From: an uncultured Lachnospiraceae bacterium
Lineage (GTDB): Bacteria > Bacillota > Clostridia > Lachnospirales > Lachnospiraceae
NCBI GenBank assembly: GCA_949740535.1
Contig: CATJHO010000124.1
Coordinates: 1-64,000, forward strand
DNA: 64,000 nucleotides
Direction: 5' to 3'
Position 1 is the first letter of the stretch, and each line of letters opens with the position of its first letter. The notes beneath the pieces were generated by a model. The model was not told the DNA's origin and searched no databases. It was given only the letters and a program-made list of their open reading frames with translations. A program made the translations under genes and the position numbers. This document shows positions 1 to 10,008 of the stretch, in pieces.

Positions 1-85
1 GAAAGAGGGATTTGAACCCTCGCGCCGTTATTCACGACCTACACCCTTAGCAGGGGCGCCTCTTCAGCCTCTTGAGTATTTCTCC
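1..85 (-). tRNA. tRNA-Ser (anticodon GCT), truncated at the left window edge
   Basis: Reverse complement GGAGAAATACTCAAGAGGCTGAAGAGGCGCCCCTGCTAAGGGTG...long variable arm...GGTTCAAATCCC: class II tRNA with CTGCTAA anticodon loop. The 3' acceptor end lies off-window. Confidence 0.9.
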
Positions 86-166
86 TGAAGTTCCATTTTT
101 CAAACGATATTCTTTTCTACGCCACCTGTGACGCAGAAGTTATTATACTAGACCTTTATTTGTTTG

Positions 167-643
167 TCAACAGGTTTTTTCTTTTTTCTTTGTTTCCCGC
201 AGGCGCCGGAAAAACAGGCTCAGCATTTGACTGCATTCCTCCTCCAAAACTTCCCGTTCTACCACCACCTGATGATTGAACTGAGGATGCTCCAGAAGGT
301 TCAGAATCGATCCGGCACACCCTGCTTTAGGATTCATAGCGCCGATCACCACCCGCCCAATCCGGGCCTGCACAATTGCCCCGGCACACATCTGGCAGGG
401 CTCCAATGTAATGTACATCGTACAGTCCTCCAGCCTCCAGTCCCCTGTTTTTCTGCTGGCCCTTCGGATTGCATTCAGCTCTGCATGGGCCAGAGTATTC
501 TTATCTGTATTCCGGCGGTTGTAACCCCGTGCAATAATTTTCCCTTCCTGCACAATCACACAGCCGATAGGAACCTCCATCAGCGCCTCCGCTTTTTGTG
601 CCTGCCGAAGCGCTTCTTTCATATATTTTTCATCCGTTGTCAT
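167..643 (-). CDS. tadA: tRNA-specific adenosine deaminase TadA
   Basis: HAE (AHAELNAI) and PCxxC (LEPCQMCAGAI) deaminase zinc motifs; typical length of 158 aa. Confidence 0.93.
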   Translation of the reverse strand: MTTDEKYMKEALRQAQKAEALMEVPIGCVIVQEGKIIARGYNRRNTDKNTLAHAELNAIRRASRKTGDWRLEDCTMYITLEPCQMCAGAIVQARIGRVVIGAMNPKAGCAGSILNLLEHPQFNHQVVVEREVLEEECSQMLSLFFRRLRETKKKEKTC

Positions 644-677
644 ACACGTCTCTCCACCTCTTTTGTATCCTCTGCCC

Positions 678-1613
678 TTATTTCAGAGTCCGGCACCAGT
701 AGCCGAAGCTGCCCTGTCTTGCTCCCGGCTCCTTCAACATCCGGAATTCCTGAAAGCCAAACATAGACGCCATAACCTGCTCCCGATCATTATAGACACC
801 GGGAATCCCTATGTAATAAGAAACTTCGTCTTCCACCTGCCTCCGCAGAATCAGCAGATGCCGGTATTGATAAAGTCCATGAAGAAGAAAGCTGTTATTG
901 CCAAGCTCCCATTTGTCTCTCGGCACTCTTGTAAGACTTTTGGAATCCAGACGGATGCTGGAAATGACCGCTCCGCCTCCGTCTACGTACCGCATAACCG
1001 GAAAACGGTTCTCCAAATACTTCCACTGTTCCCCTCTGGAGTCATGCTTTTTGCATCTCTCTTCTTCTGTTTCCTCACCTGTTTCCAGCATCTCTTCTGG
1101 CTGCTGTATTTCCTGTGCTGCCGCTTCCAGTGCTATCTCTGCAGCCTGGACAGCTTCCGGTCTTTCCTCTTCTTCTGAAGCATCTCTCCCAGAGCTCTCA
1201 TCCACAGTCTGCCTGACCGACCTCCTGATAGGCGTAAAGCTTTCTACATCTACCGGAAAATCATCCCAGCGGGCCGCATAGACATGATCTTCCCCTTCTA
1301 CGTAAATTCCCTGGCTGTCCCCCAGCCCAAAACCGCCGTTCATCAGATTTTCCGACTCTGTAATCCCGCTCCACTCCAGAGCGCCGTTTCTGCTTTCCAG
1401 TTCTCCAAGGAGCAGCCCCGAAAGCCGTTCCCGCTTTTGAAGAAACACATAAACCCGATAAGGTTCCTGGCCTTTGGTATAAAATCCCCGCATATGGATT
1501 CGGATTTTACACACTCCATCCCTGGCATTCACCTTGACAAACCCAATGCTCTCTCTCTTTTCTCCATCCACGTACTCATAAATATAGGAAACAAGCCGTT
1601 TGTAATCAGACAA
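678..1613 (-). CDS. Uncharacterised protein (DUF6128-like)
   Basis: Long ORF with an AGGAGG ribosome-binding site before a TTG start (MSDYKRLVSYIYEY...). Family recalled only from the N-terminal YIYEYxxGxKxxxxGFxKV pattern. Confidence 0.55.
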   Translation of the reverse strand: MSDYKRLVSYIYEYVDGEKRESIGFVKVNARDGVCKIRIHMRGFYTKGQEPYRVYVFLQKRERLSGLLLGELESRNGALEWSGITESENLMNGGFGLGDSQGIYVEGEDHVYAARWDDFPVDVESFTPIRRSVRQTVDESSGRDASEEEERPEAVQAAEIALEAAAQEIQQPEEMLETGEETEEERCKKHDSRGEQWKYLENRFPVMRYVDGGGAVISSIRLDSKSLTRVPRDKWELGNNSFLLHGLYQYRHLLILRRQVEDEVSYYIGIPGVYNDREQVMASMFGFQEFRMLKEPGARQGSFGYWCRTLK

Positions 1614-1714
1614 CGAAATACCTCCTGTTCCAGCTCCCATCCACCCATTTAACTATAGGCTCCACAGGCTTTTGCTGCTTTTCTCTGAAACATTCTATGC
1701 CTGACTTGTCTCTC

Positions 1715-2614
1715 TCATGTCAATTCCGGCAAAACTTCCCTCTTTTTCCAGAGCAGATTCCCCAGGCGGGCAAACTGTTCCAAGGTCAGTGTTTCTCCCC
1801 GGACATTCCGGAAAAGCCCCATTTCTTCCAGCGTGTCTTCTATGATTTCCTTGGGTATGTTAATCTCCGGCGCATGACTCAAACCATTTGCCAGAGTCTT
1901 CCTGCGTTGATTGAAGGATGCCCGGATCACCTGGAATAAAAATCCTTCATCCACTGCCTGTACCGGCGGCTTTTCATGACGGGTCAGCCGTACCACCGCT
2001 GATCCCACCCGCGGCCGCGGCATAAAGCAGTTTGGAGGCACATTGGCAATCAGCTCCGGCCGGGCATAATATTGTACCGCCAGGGACAATGCACCATAGT
2101 CTTTAGAGCCCGGTCCGGAACGCATACGGTCTGCCACCTCCTTCTGAACCATAACTGTAGCGCTTTCTAAGGGCACCCTGCTCTCAAAAAGCCCCATGAT
2201 AATCGGTGTCGTAATATAATACGGAAGATTTGCCACCACTTTCACCGGCCTTCCTTCATTTTGTTCCTCCACCAGACTTCGAATGTCTACTTTGAGCACA
2301 TCTTCATTCAAAACAGTTACATTGTCATAACCATGCAGGGTATCCTCCAGAACCGGAATCAGCTCTTTATCAATCTCAACAGCCGTTACCTTATGGGCCT
2401 TTGCCGCCAGAAATTGAGTCATCGTTCCGATCCCAGGTCCTATTTCAATGACAAAATCTTCCTCTGTAATTTCCGAAGCCCGGATAATCTTGTCAAGAAC
2501 ATGGGGATCAATCAGAAAATTTTGTCCAAACTTTTTCTGAAAAACAAATTGATATTTTTTTAAAACTGCAATGGTACTCTGGGGATTGCCCAGATTGGGA
2601 ACAGGTCTGCTCAT
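1715..2614 (-). CDS. rsmA: 16S rRNA (adenine1518-N6/1519-N6)-dimethyltransferase
   Basis: KKFGQNFLIDPHVLDKI, EIGPGIGTMTQFL and NLPYYITTPI motifs. Confidence 0.96.
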   Translation of the reverse strand: MSRPVPNLGNPQSTIAVLKKYQFVFQKKFGQNFLIDPHVLDKIIRASEITEEDFVIEIGPGIGTMTQFLAAKAHKVTAVEIDKELIPVLEDTLHGYDNVTVLNEDVLKVDIRSLVEEQNEGRPVKVVANLPYYITTPIIMGLFESRVPLESATVMVQKEVADRMRSGPGSKDYGALSLAVQYYARPELIANVPPNCFMPRPRVGSAVVRLTRHEKPPVQAVDEGFLFQVIRASFNQRRKTLANGLSHAPEINIPKEIIEDTLEEMGLFRNVRGETLTLEQFARLGNLLWKKREVLPELT

Positions 2615-3396
2615 AAAGGGCTCTCTCCTTTTCCTGCAAAATATAAAGCACGGGCATTTGCCTCTGTAACCCTAATCACTTCTTCCACTTCTATCTCCTT
2701 CAGCTCTGCGACTGCCCTGGCTGTATAGGGAAGGTTCAAAGAAGAGTTGCGTTTTCCCCGGTTGGGCTCCGGCGCCAGGTAGGGGCAGTCTGTCTCCAGA
2801 AGAATCCGCTCAAGAGGCAGCATTTTCACAACCTCTTTCAGCTTCCTGGCATTTTTGAAGGTGACTACTCCGCCGATTCCGATATAATATCCCATATCCA
2901 CATATTCTTCTGCCAGCTCCGGTGAATAAGAAAAGCAGTGAATTACGCCCCGGAGTTCTGATGTATGGGCTTTCTTCACCTCTGCCAGTGTATCCATTGC
3001 CGCTTCCCTGCTGTGTACAATCACAGGAAGCCCCAGCTCCCCGGCCAAAGCCATCTGGCGGCGAAACCAGTATTTCTGCAGCTCATGCTTTTCTTTATCC
3101 CAGTAATAATCCAGACCAATTTCACCCACTGCCACTACTTTGGGTTGACTGCACTGCTTACGCAGCCATTCAAAAGATGCCTCATCCAGTTCCCCCACTT
3201 CATCCGGATGAATTCCCACAGCTCCATAAATAAATTCATACTTTTCTGTAAGCGCCAGTGTACGCTTCACCGAATCCAGACTGGCGCTTACATTCACAAT
3301 GGTTTCTATCCCCTCTTCCTTACACTGCTTTAAAACCTCTTCCCGATCCAAATCAAATGCAGAATCATCATAATGGGCATGGCTTTCAAATATCAT
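2611..3396 (-). CDS. TatD family DNase/hydrolase
   Basis: ESHAHYDD N-terminus, GEIGLDYYWD, VIVHSREA, LLETDCPYLAPEPNRGKRN; overlaps rsmA by 4 nt. Confidence 0.94.
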   Translation of the reverse strand: MIFESHAHYDDSAFDLDREEVLKQCKEEGIETIVNVSASLDSVKRTLALTEKYEFIYGAVGIHPDEVGELDEASFEWLRKQCSQPKVVAVGEIGLDYYWDKEKHELQKYWFRRQMALAGELGLPVIVHSREAAMDTLAEVKKAHTSELRGVIHCFSYSPELAEEYVDMGYYIGIGGVVTFKNARKLKEVVKMLPLERILLETDCPYLAPEPNRGKRNSSLNLPYTARAVAELKEIEVEEVIRVTEANARALYFAGKGESPL

Positions 3397-3414
3397 ACCG
3401 TTCTCTCCACTTCT

Positions 3415-4257
3415 TTATTCATTGTCCTGCTGGCGGAATTTTGAAAAGGGCGCCGTCCTCTGAAACACTTCTTGGGAGTGCTTGTCCTCTTTCAGAAAAT
3501 TGAGGAAAATAATATCAAACAGCATAAAAATTAAAATCTCCCTTGTAATCGTATCATGATTGGTCAGCATATTGGTCTTGGGAATCAAAAAAGTCAAATC
3601 CGCATATGCCGAGCACAGAGAACTCTCATAATTAGAAATCAACACAATAAAGCTGTCATTTTCCACAATCCTGCCAATGGCATCCGCCAGGATCTGATGA
3701 CCGCCGGACAGTGTGAGGAAAATAAACAAATCCTCCTTTTTAGCAAGGTTTGCGAACAGCTTCAGGGTATCATAGTTAGAAATCACCCGTACATCCAACC
3801 CCAGCAGGGTAAATTTGTGTCCAATGACTTCTGCAATATTTTTGTTCAAATCCATTCCCGCAATATAAATCCGCTTCGCCTTCAGCATCCGCCGCCGCAA
3901 AAGATCCACATATTCCAGATTCGTACCTTTAAAAAGCGTCTCTGCCAGCAGATTATATTCCTGAAGCAGAGATGTGTAGGAATTCTGGTTGATAATTGTC
4001 TGGTCTTTTTTCAGTTCATTCTGCAGCATGAACTTAAATTCATTCAATCCAGAAAATCCCACTTTTTGTGCAAATCTTATAATACTGGCATCAGACACCC
4101 CTATCTGCGCGGCCAGATTCTGAGCGCTGCCAGAGATAAAATCCTCTGTATGATTCTTAATATATTGAGCCACTTTCCAATCCGTCTTTGTAAACTGATT
4201 TGACATCCCTTCCATCCGTGACATCAAGGAAAACAGGCCTTTCTGCTGTTCTTTCAT
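3415..4257 (-). CDS. MurR/RpiR family transcriptional regulator (HTH plus SIS domain)
   Basis: N-terminal HTH (NLAAQIGVSDASIIRFAQKVGFSGLNEFK) and SIS-like C-terminus; divergent from the PTS operon. Confidence 0.88.
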   Translation of the reverse strand: MKEQQKGLFSLMSRMEGMSNQFTKTDWKVAQYIKNHTEDFISGSAQNLAAQIGVSDASIIRFAQKVGFSGLNEFKFMLQNELKKDQTIINQNSYTSLLQEYNLLAETLFKGTNLEYVDLLRRRMLKAKRIYIAGMDLNKNIAEVIGHKFTLLGLDVRVISNYDTLKLFANLAKKEDLFIFLTLSGGHQILADAIGRIVENDSFIVLISNYESSLCSAYADLTFLIPKTNMLTNHDTITREILIFMLFDIIFLNFLKEDKHSQEVFQRTAPFSKFRQQDNE

Positions 4258-4411
4258 TCTTTTATTCTACTCCTATAACAATATGTTTCTGCGTTTTATT
4301 CAGCATACCACAAAAACGAAAATTGATCAAAAGTTTCCTGCTCGTTCAAAAATGCAGCAAACTACAATTATGTACATTTTTCACAAACTTATACTACAGT
4401 ATTGAATTTTC

Positions 4412-4431
4412 AATTGTAGCGTGCTACAATT
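4412..4431. promoter_or_regulatory. Candidate RpiR-type operator, perfect 9-2-9 inverted repeat
   Basis: AATTGTAGC-GT-GCTACAATT in the divergent intergenic region; related half-sites ACTACAATT (~4361) and ACTACAGTATT (~4393). Confidence 0.5.
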
Positions 4432-4498
4432 TACTTGCAGGAATGAAATGGCCATTTCGTGATTGTGAACATCAAAAAATTTCAAAAGGAGAAGAAGC

Positions 4499-4909
4499 AT
4501 GGAAACGAAACCGCAGATTTTATTATTGACCCATGGCGGCTGGGGAATGTCTCTGGTAACGGGCGTCCGCATGATTCTCGGTTCTGTAGATTTTGTAAAT
4601 GAAGTTCCATTGCTGCCTGAAATGACACTGCCAGAGTATCTGGGAAAAGTAAAAGCTGAAGTAGAAAAACTGCCTGAGGGTTCCCTGATTTTGACAGATG
4701 TCTTTGGAGGCACTACTACAAACGTAGGCGCTAAGCTTGGAAGAGATTTCAATATAAAGGTATATTCCGGCTTAAATGCTCCCATGCTCTTGGAGGCTTG
4801 TTCTCAAATCACCTTTACAGGCGCTCTGAATATGGAAACCGTTCTTGCATCCGGTCAGGAAGCTGTAAAAGATGTCGTTGAAGAAGTTATGAAAGCAATG
4901 AATAAGTAA
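4499..4909 (+). CDS. PTS mannose-family IIA component
   Basis: ILLLTHGGWGMSLV phosphorylated-His context and LTDVFGGTTTN typical of EIIA-Man. Confidence 0.9.
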   Translation: METKPQILLLTHGGWGMSLVTGVRMILGSVDFVNEVPLLPEMTLPEYLGKVKAEVEKLPEGSLILTDVFGGTTTNVGAKLGRDFNIKVYSGLNAPMLLEACSQITFTGALNMETVLASGQEAVKDVVEEVMKAMNK

Positions 4910-4943
4910 CTGATATTACACAATGAAGTTAGGAGAAATAACT

Positions 4944-5432
4944 ATGGCAGAAATTGTATTATGTAGAATCGACAGTCGTTTGATCCACGGGCAGGTAATG
5001 ACCAAATGGGTAAACCAGTCCCAGGCAAACAAAATTGTAGTGGTAAGTGACGAGCTGGCTGCTGATGAATTTATGCGTGAAATTTATCTGCTTTCCGCTC
5101 CAGCCGGTGTAAAGGTGGAGTGCTACGGAATCACCGATACGATCCAGCACTGGGCTGACAATCAGTTTGAAAGCGGTAAGGTTCTGCTCCTTCTTCCGGA
5201 TCTGAAGTCCATGAAGCAGGTTTATGACGGCGGCATTACCGTTGACCAGATTCAGGTTGGCGGCCTTGGGGGCGCACCCAACCGAAAGGTCGTATTCCAA
5301 AATATTACTTTGGACGATCCGGATGTGGAAGTTCTGGAGTACTTACAGGGCAAGGGAGTTAACATTATTTTCCAGACCATTCCTGAGGATGTTCCGATGA
5401 AATTTGACGAGATTTTGAAACGGTATCGTTAA
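4944..5432 (+). CDS. PTS mannose/sorbose-family IIB component
   Basis: AEIVLCRIDSRLIHGQVMTKW motif; start placed at the second Met (MAEIV), after AGGAGA. Confidence 0.93.
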   Translation: MAEIVLCRIDSRLIHGQVMTKWVNQSQANKIVVVSDELAADEFMREIYLLSAPAGVKVECYGITDTIQHWADNQFESGKVLLLLPDLKSMKQVYDGGITVDQIQVGGLGGAPNRKVVFQNITLDDPDVEVLEYLQGKGVNIIFQTIPEDVPMKFDEILKRYR

Positions 5433-5465
5433 TAACAAAAATACCAAACAAAAAGGAGAGTAAAT

Positions 5466-6215
5466 ATGAGTGTTTTAGGCGTAGCAATTTTTATGGGTTG
5501 TTATTACTGGTTTTGCAGACTTCGCTTTGGTTATACCTTTTCCTCTGCATTATTGCAGCCCGTTACAATCGCAGTGTTCGTTGGCTTAATTACTGGAGAT
5601 ATGAAAAATGCTATGATGATCGGCGCCGGTCTTCAGCTGGTATACATGGGTGTAACCTCCACCCCCGGCGGAAATGTACCGAGCGATCCGGCTCTGGCAG
5701 GATGTATTGCTATCCCCCTGGGCGTTGCCGCCGGAATGAATCCGCAGACAGCAATTGCACTGGCAATTCCTTTCGGCGTACTGGGTGTGTTCGTTGATCA
5801 GTTAAGAAGAACTACCAATGCAATTTGGGTTCATATGGCTGACCGCTATGCAGAAAAGGCAGATACAAAGGGAATTATGAGAGCTGCTTTCCTTTATCCG
5901 GCTGCCGCTGGTTTTATCATTCGTTTCCCAATCGTATTTATCATCGATTACTTTGGTGTTTCCGTAGCTCAGAACCTGATCGAAATTTTACCGGCATGGC
6001 TGTCCCATTCCTTCGAGATTATGGGCGGTATCCTTCCGGCACTGGGCTTCGCAATTACCCTGACTGTAATTGGCAAGAAGAACCTCATTCCTTTCTTTAT
6101 TGCAGGCTTCTTTGCAGTGATTTACCTCGGCCTGGACACCATGGCTGTAGCTATCTTTGCAACCTGCATCGCGTTGCTGCTTAACTTATTCAAACTGAAA
6201 GAAGAGGAGGCGTAA
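5466..6215 (+). CDS. PTS mannose/sorbose-family IIC component
   Basis: Polytopic membrane protein with GDMKNAMMIGAGLQLVYMG motif. Confidence 0.92.
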   Translation: MSVLGVAIFMGCYYWFCRLRFGYTFSSALLQPVTIAVFVGLITGDMKNAMMIGAGLQLVYMGVTSTPGGNVPSDPALAGCIAIPLGVAAGMNPQTAIALAIPFGVLGVFVDQLRRTTNAIWVHMADRYAEKADTKGIMRAAFLYPAAAGFIIRFPIVFIIDYFGVSVAQNLIEILPAWLSHSFEIMGGILPALGFAITLTVIGKKNLIPFFIAGFFAVIYLGLDTMAVAIFATCIALLLNLFKLKEEEA

Positions 6216-6220
6216 ATACA

Positions 6221-7057
6221 ATGAGTGAAACAACCACCAATCAGGAAATGACAAAACTGGATAAAAAAGACATCACAAAATCCATGTGGATTTACTATGC
6301 AGGCGCAGAGCTTTCCAACTCTTATGAGAGACTTCAAAGCCTTGTATTCTGTGCCTCTATGACACCGATTTTGAAGAAGCTGTACACCACAGACGAGGAG
6401 CTGAGTGCCGCCTTAAAGCGTCACTTGGTATTCTTCAACACAGAAGGTATTTTGGGCGCTATCATCCAGGGTATTGTAATCTCCATGGAGGAGCAGAAGG
6501 CAAACGGCGAAAGCATTACGGATGATGCCATCACCGGTATCAAAACCGGTCTTATGGGACCTGTAGCCGGTATGGGCGACGCCATTATCTGGGCAGCAGT
6601 TATGCCGATTATCTTCTCTATTTTCCTTCCCTTTGCCTCCAATGGTTCTGCACTGGGTGGAATTATGCCGCTGATTCTGTATCCGCTGATTACGATTGTA
6701 ATTTCTTACTACCTGATTCACAACGGATATACATTGGGTAAAAAGTCCATTGTCTCCCTGCTTCACGGCGGACGTATGAAAAATATTATTTTTACGGCCA
6801 ATGTCATCGGACTTACCATGATGGGCGCCCTGTCTGCAAGCTACATTACTTTAAGTACACCGCTGCAGTTCAGCTTCTCCGGCGGAAGCACCATCGTCAT
6901 TCAGGAGGTTCTGGACCTGATCGTTCCCGGTCTTCTCCCCCTGTCTGCCGTATTCATCATCTACGCTTACCTGAAGAAGAAGGGACCGCACTACACCAAG
7001 ATTCTTTTAACTGTTGTAATTGTATCAATTATCACATCCTTACTGGGAATCTTTTAA
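6221..7057 (+). CDS. PTS mannose-family IID component
   Basis: LDKKDITKSMW N-terminus, FNTEGILGAIIQGI, GLMGPVAGMGDAI; 5 nt after IIC. Confidence 0.93.
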   Translation: MSETTTNQEMTKLDKKDITKSMWIYYAGAELSNSYERLQSLVFCASMTPILKKLYTTDEELSAALKRHLVFFNTEGILGAIIQGIVISMEEQKANGESITDDAITGIKTGLMGPVAGMGDAIIWAAVMPIIFSIFLPFASNGSALGGIMPLILYPLITIVISYYLIHNGYTLGKKSIVSLLHGGRMKNIIFTANVIGLTMMGALSASYITLSTPLQFSFSGGSTIVIQEVLDLIVPGLLPLSAVFIIYAYLKKKGPHYTKILLTVVIVSIITSLLGIF

Positions 7058-7075
7058 TGGAGCGTGAAGAAGTAA

Positions 7076-8197
7076 ATGGAAAATATTTATGGTAAAAATG
7101 GACTTCAGAAAGTGATCAATGCCTCCGGACGTATGACTAAGCTGGGTGTCTCCACCATCTCCAAGGGAGTAGGGGAAACCCTGGTGGATGCTGCCAGCAA
7201 CTACATTCTGATTGACAGTCTGTACGAGTTTGCCGGAAAGAAAATCGGTGAAATGGTTGGATGTGAGGATGCCTGTGTTACCTCCAGCGCTTCCGCCGGA
7301 ATTGCTCTGGCAACTGCATCTCTGATCTGCGGGAACAATCTTTCCATGGTGCATCATCTCTTTGATGAGCTTCCCCGTATTGCCAAGCGGGAAGTGATTC
7401 TTCTGAAGGGGCACAATGTAGACTTTGGCGCTCCCATTGCAGCGATGGTACAGCTGGGCGGCGGAAAAGTAGTGGAAGCCGGATATGCCAACGGCTCAAA
7501 GCTCAGCGATATTGAACATGCCGTGAACTCCAACACACTGGCAATTCTCTTTGTTAAGTCCCATCACTGTGTCCAGAAGGACATGGTTGATGTTCAGGAT
7601 GTTGTGAAACTGGCCAATTCTCTTCAGGTACCCTGCATCATTGACGCTGCTGCAGAGGAGGATTTGAGCCGTTATATGGCCATGGGCGCTGATTTTGTAT
7701 GTTACAGCGGAGCCAAAGCAATCGAAGGCCCCACCAGCGGTTTTGTAGCATGCCGCACCACGGAGCTTGCCGCCAACATGCGTCTCCAGTACAAAGGTAT
7801 CGGAAGAGCCATGAAGATCGGCAAAGAGGGAACTATGGGCCTGCTCCAGGCTATGAAGGAATATCTGAACGGCGAACACCAGTCTCTCGTAACCAAGGAG
7901 CACCTGAATCCCTTCATTGAACGGATTAATGCCATTCCAGGCTGCAGCGCAGTTCTGGTTCAGGATGAAGCCGGCCGTGAAATTTACCGGGCCAAGATTA
8001 CCTTTAACAAAGATGTATATGGTTATTCCGCCAAGGAAATGATAACAAAGCTGCAGGAAGGGGAATTCGCCGTTTATACCAGGGATTACCAGGCCAACAT
8101 CGGCTCCCTGGCCATCGATCCCCGTCCTCTGAACAGTCTGGAGGAACTGGAGTACATCTACAAGCGAATCAGTGAAATCGGAAAGGAGCATCAGTAA
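7076..8197 (+). CDS. SelA-like PLP enzyme, probable D-glucosaminate-6-phosphate ammonia-lyase (DgaE family)
   Basis: MENIYGKNGLQKVINASGRMTKLG..., PLP-lysine region CYSGAKAIEGPTSG; operon with mannose-family PTS and KDPG aldolase. Confidence 0.82.
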   Translation: MENIYGKNGLQKVINASGRMTKLGVSTISKGVGETLVDAASNYILIDSLYEFAGKKIGEMVGCEDACVTSSASAGIALATASLICGNNLSMVHHLFDELPRIAKREVILLKGHNVDFGAPIAAMVQLGGGKVVEAGYANGSKLSDIEHAVNSNTLAILFVKSHHCVQKDMVDVQDVVKLANSLQVPCIIDAAAEEDLSRYMAMGADFVCYSGAKAIEGPTSGFVACRTTELAANMRLQYKGIGRAMKIGKEGTMGLLQAMKEYLNGEHQSLVTKEHLNPFIERINAIPGCSAVLVQDEAGREIYRAKITFNKDVYGYSAKEMITKLQEGEFAVYTRDYQANIGSLAIDPRPLNSLEELEYIYKRISEIGKEHQ

Positions 8198-8198
8198 A

Positions 8199-8933
8199 AT
8201 GGAAGGTTTGAAATTCTATAAAGATCGGGTATGCTTAAACTGCCTGACCAATTCCATTGAAAACGCAAAAGAACTCTATGAGGCTTTAGAAGGACATGCA
8301 GCGCTCGGTCTTCTGTCTGCGGACTATCCCGATGTGCCCAGTGCCATTGAAGACATGAAGAAGTATCAGGGCGAAGTGGACAACTGTATCTCTGTGGGAT
8401 TAGGTGCCGGAAATCCGGGACAGTGGAAAGCTGTAGCAGAGATCTCCGCCGCTATCAAACCCAAACACATCAACCAGACCTTTACGGCCGGCGGATATAC
8501 AAGGGCTTTGACAGGCGCAGGACCGTTTATGAACTCTATGGTTGCTCCCTGCAAAAAGCCTGGCTATGTAAAGATTTCTACCGGCCCCCTTGCCAAGGAT
8601 CTGGAGCCCGCCATCGTTCCCATCGCCACCGCAATTGCCATGGCAAAGGAACTGGGCGCTGATTCTCTGAAATATTTTCCCATGGGCGGCTTAAAATGCC
8701 GCGAAGAATATGAGGCCGTAGCCAAAGCCTGTGCGGAAAATGACTTCAATCTGGAGCCTACCGGCGGCATTGATCTGAATAACTTTAAAGAAATTCTCTC
8801 TATCGCAGTAAATGCCGGCGTGAAAAAGGTAATTCCTCACGTATACTCTTCTATCATTGATAAAGAGACCGGAAAGACCAGAGTAGAAGACGTGAAAGTT
8901 CTTTATGAATTAATTAAAGAAGTAGTAGGTTAA
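8199..8933 (+). CDS. 2-dehydro-3-deoxy-phosphogluconate aldolase (DgaF/KdgF-like)
   Basis: Aldolase TIM-barrel motifs (SLKYFPMGGLKCREEY, EPTGGIDLNNFKEI); start reassigned to ATG 8199 after GAAAGGAG. Confidence 0.85.
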   Translation: MEGLKFYKDRVCLNCLTNSIENAKELYEALEGHAALGLLSADYPDVPSAIEDMKKYQGEVDNCISVGLGAGNPGQWKAVAEISAAIKPKHINQTFTAGGYTRALTGAGPFMNSMVAPCKKPGYVKISTGPLAKDLEPAIVPIATAIAMAKELGADSLKYFPMGGLKCREEYEAVAKACAENDFNLEPTGGIDLNNFKEILSIAVNAGVKKVIPHVYSSIIDKETGKTRVEDVKVLYELIKEVVG

Positions 8934-8951
8934 GTTTCTGCCATTTATCAA

Positions 8952-9001
8952 AAAACAGAAAGGCTGCCGCCCGGATGGGATCGGCGGTCTTTTCTGTTTC
9001 T
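8952..9001 (+). terminator. Rho-independent terminator of the PTS/dga operon
   Basis: AACAGAAAGGCTGCCGCC...GGCGGTCTTTTCTGTT hairpin after the last gene. Confidence 0.65.
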
Positions 9002-9039
9002 CCCCGCAGAATCCGTCCGGATATCCTCTGAACAGCTCT

Positions 9040-10008
9040 CTAAGATGTCATAATTCCATCTGACAGCTCTACCACATACTTTACATCCGCAAATCCTACC
9101 ACATCACCAGGCCGGATCCGGGCTTTTTCATTCACTTCCAGACGTCCGCCGTTCAAAAAAGTTCCATTGGTAGAATTGAGATCTGTCAGATAACAGCCGT
9201 CCTCCTCCCTGGAGATCTTCCCATGAATCCGGGAAATTCCCCTGGCTTTGATAAAACCGTCCACGGCATCCTTCTTCTTTCCAATCAGAAAGCTGTTTCC
9301 TGTGATCTCCATGCTGGAATAAGACGGATTTTCACTGCGCAGCATCAAAACCGCATCTTTCTTTAGGAATACTGTCTCTCCGGCCTTGTCTTTCCTATGA
9401 GGCTCTTCCGTTCTAATTTCTCTATAAGACTCCATCTTATGCTCCGTTTCCTTTGTCTCTGGTTTTTTCCTATTCTCCTCCTGCCATTTCTCAAGCATCT
9501 CTTCCAGAGAACCATATTCTGTCCCTGCCATCCGGTAAAACTCATAGCCAAGGGCCACCGCCTGAGAATCCTGCTTGTCCAGCCGATCCAGCAGATATTC
9601 TGCCAGTGCTAAAAGACTGCTCCTCATTTCCTCTTGATGAAACGGAAACAGACAGAAGAAAAATTCCCAGTGGTCTGAATCCAGATAAATATAATCCGGC
9701 TCCAGCAAAAGACCACCCGAATTCAGAAGATATTCCTCACAGCCTCTTGCTGCCTGCAGCAGTTTCTGCAGAAACAATTCCAGCTCCTGTCCTGTCAGAC
9801 GTCTCCGCTCAAGAAGCAGACGCAGGCTCTGTTTGGAAGTAATTTCATAATAAAAGTCAGCTCTTTTGTCCACCAGGCTTAAGCGGCACTCTAAAAGTCC
9901 TGGAATACGGTTATTTACCAGCATATTAACCTGATAATTGTTCTCTGCCTCTTCCTGCTCCAATATCAAATAATTGCGATCCAGCTCCCGCTTGTATCTT
10001 GTCTTCAT
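9040..10008 (-). CDS. FHA-domain protein with DUF6382-like N-terminus, Tad locus
   Basis: C-terminal FHA pattern: GKKKDAVDGFIKARGISRIHGKISREEDGCYLTDLNSTNGTFLNG; overlaps the upstream TadE-like CDS. Confidence 0.88.
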   Translation of the reverse strand: MKTRYKRELDRNYLILEQEEAENNYQVNMLVNNRIPGLLECRLSLVDKRADFYYEITSKQSLRLLLERRRLTGQELELFLQKLLQAARGCEEYLLNSGGLLLEPDYIYLDSDHWEFFFCLFPFHQEEMRSSLLALAEYLLDRLDKQDSQAVALGYEFYRMAGTEYGSLEEMLEKWQEENRKKPETKETEHKMESYREIRTEEPHRKDKAGETVFLKKDAVLMLRSENPSYSSMEITGNSFLIGKKKDAVDGFIKARGISRIHGKISREEDGCYLTDLNSTNGTFLNGGRLEVNEKARIRPGDVVGFADVKYVVELSDGIMTS

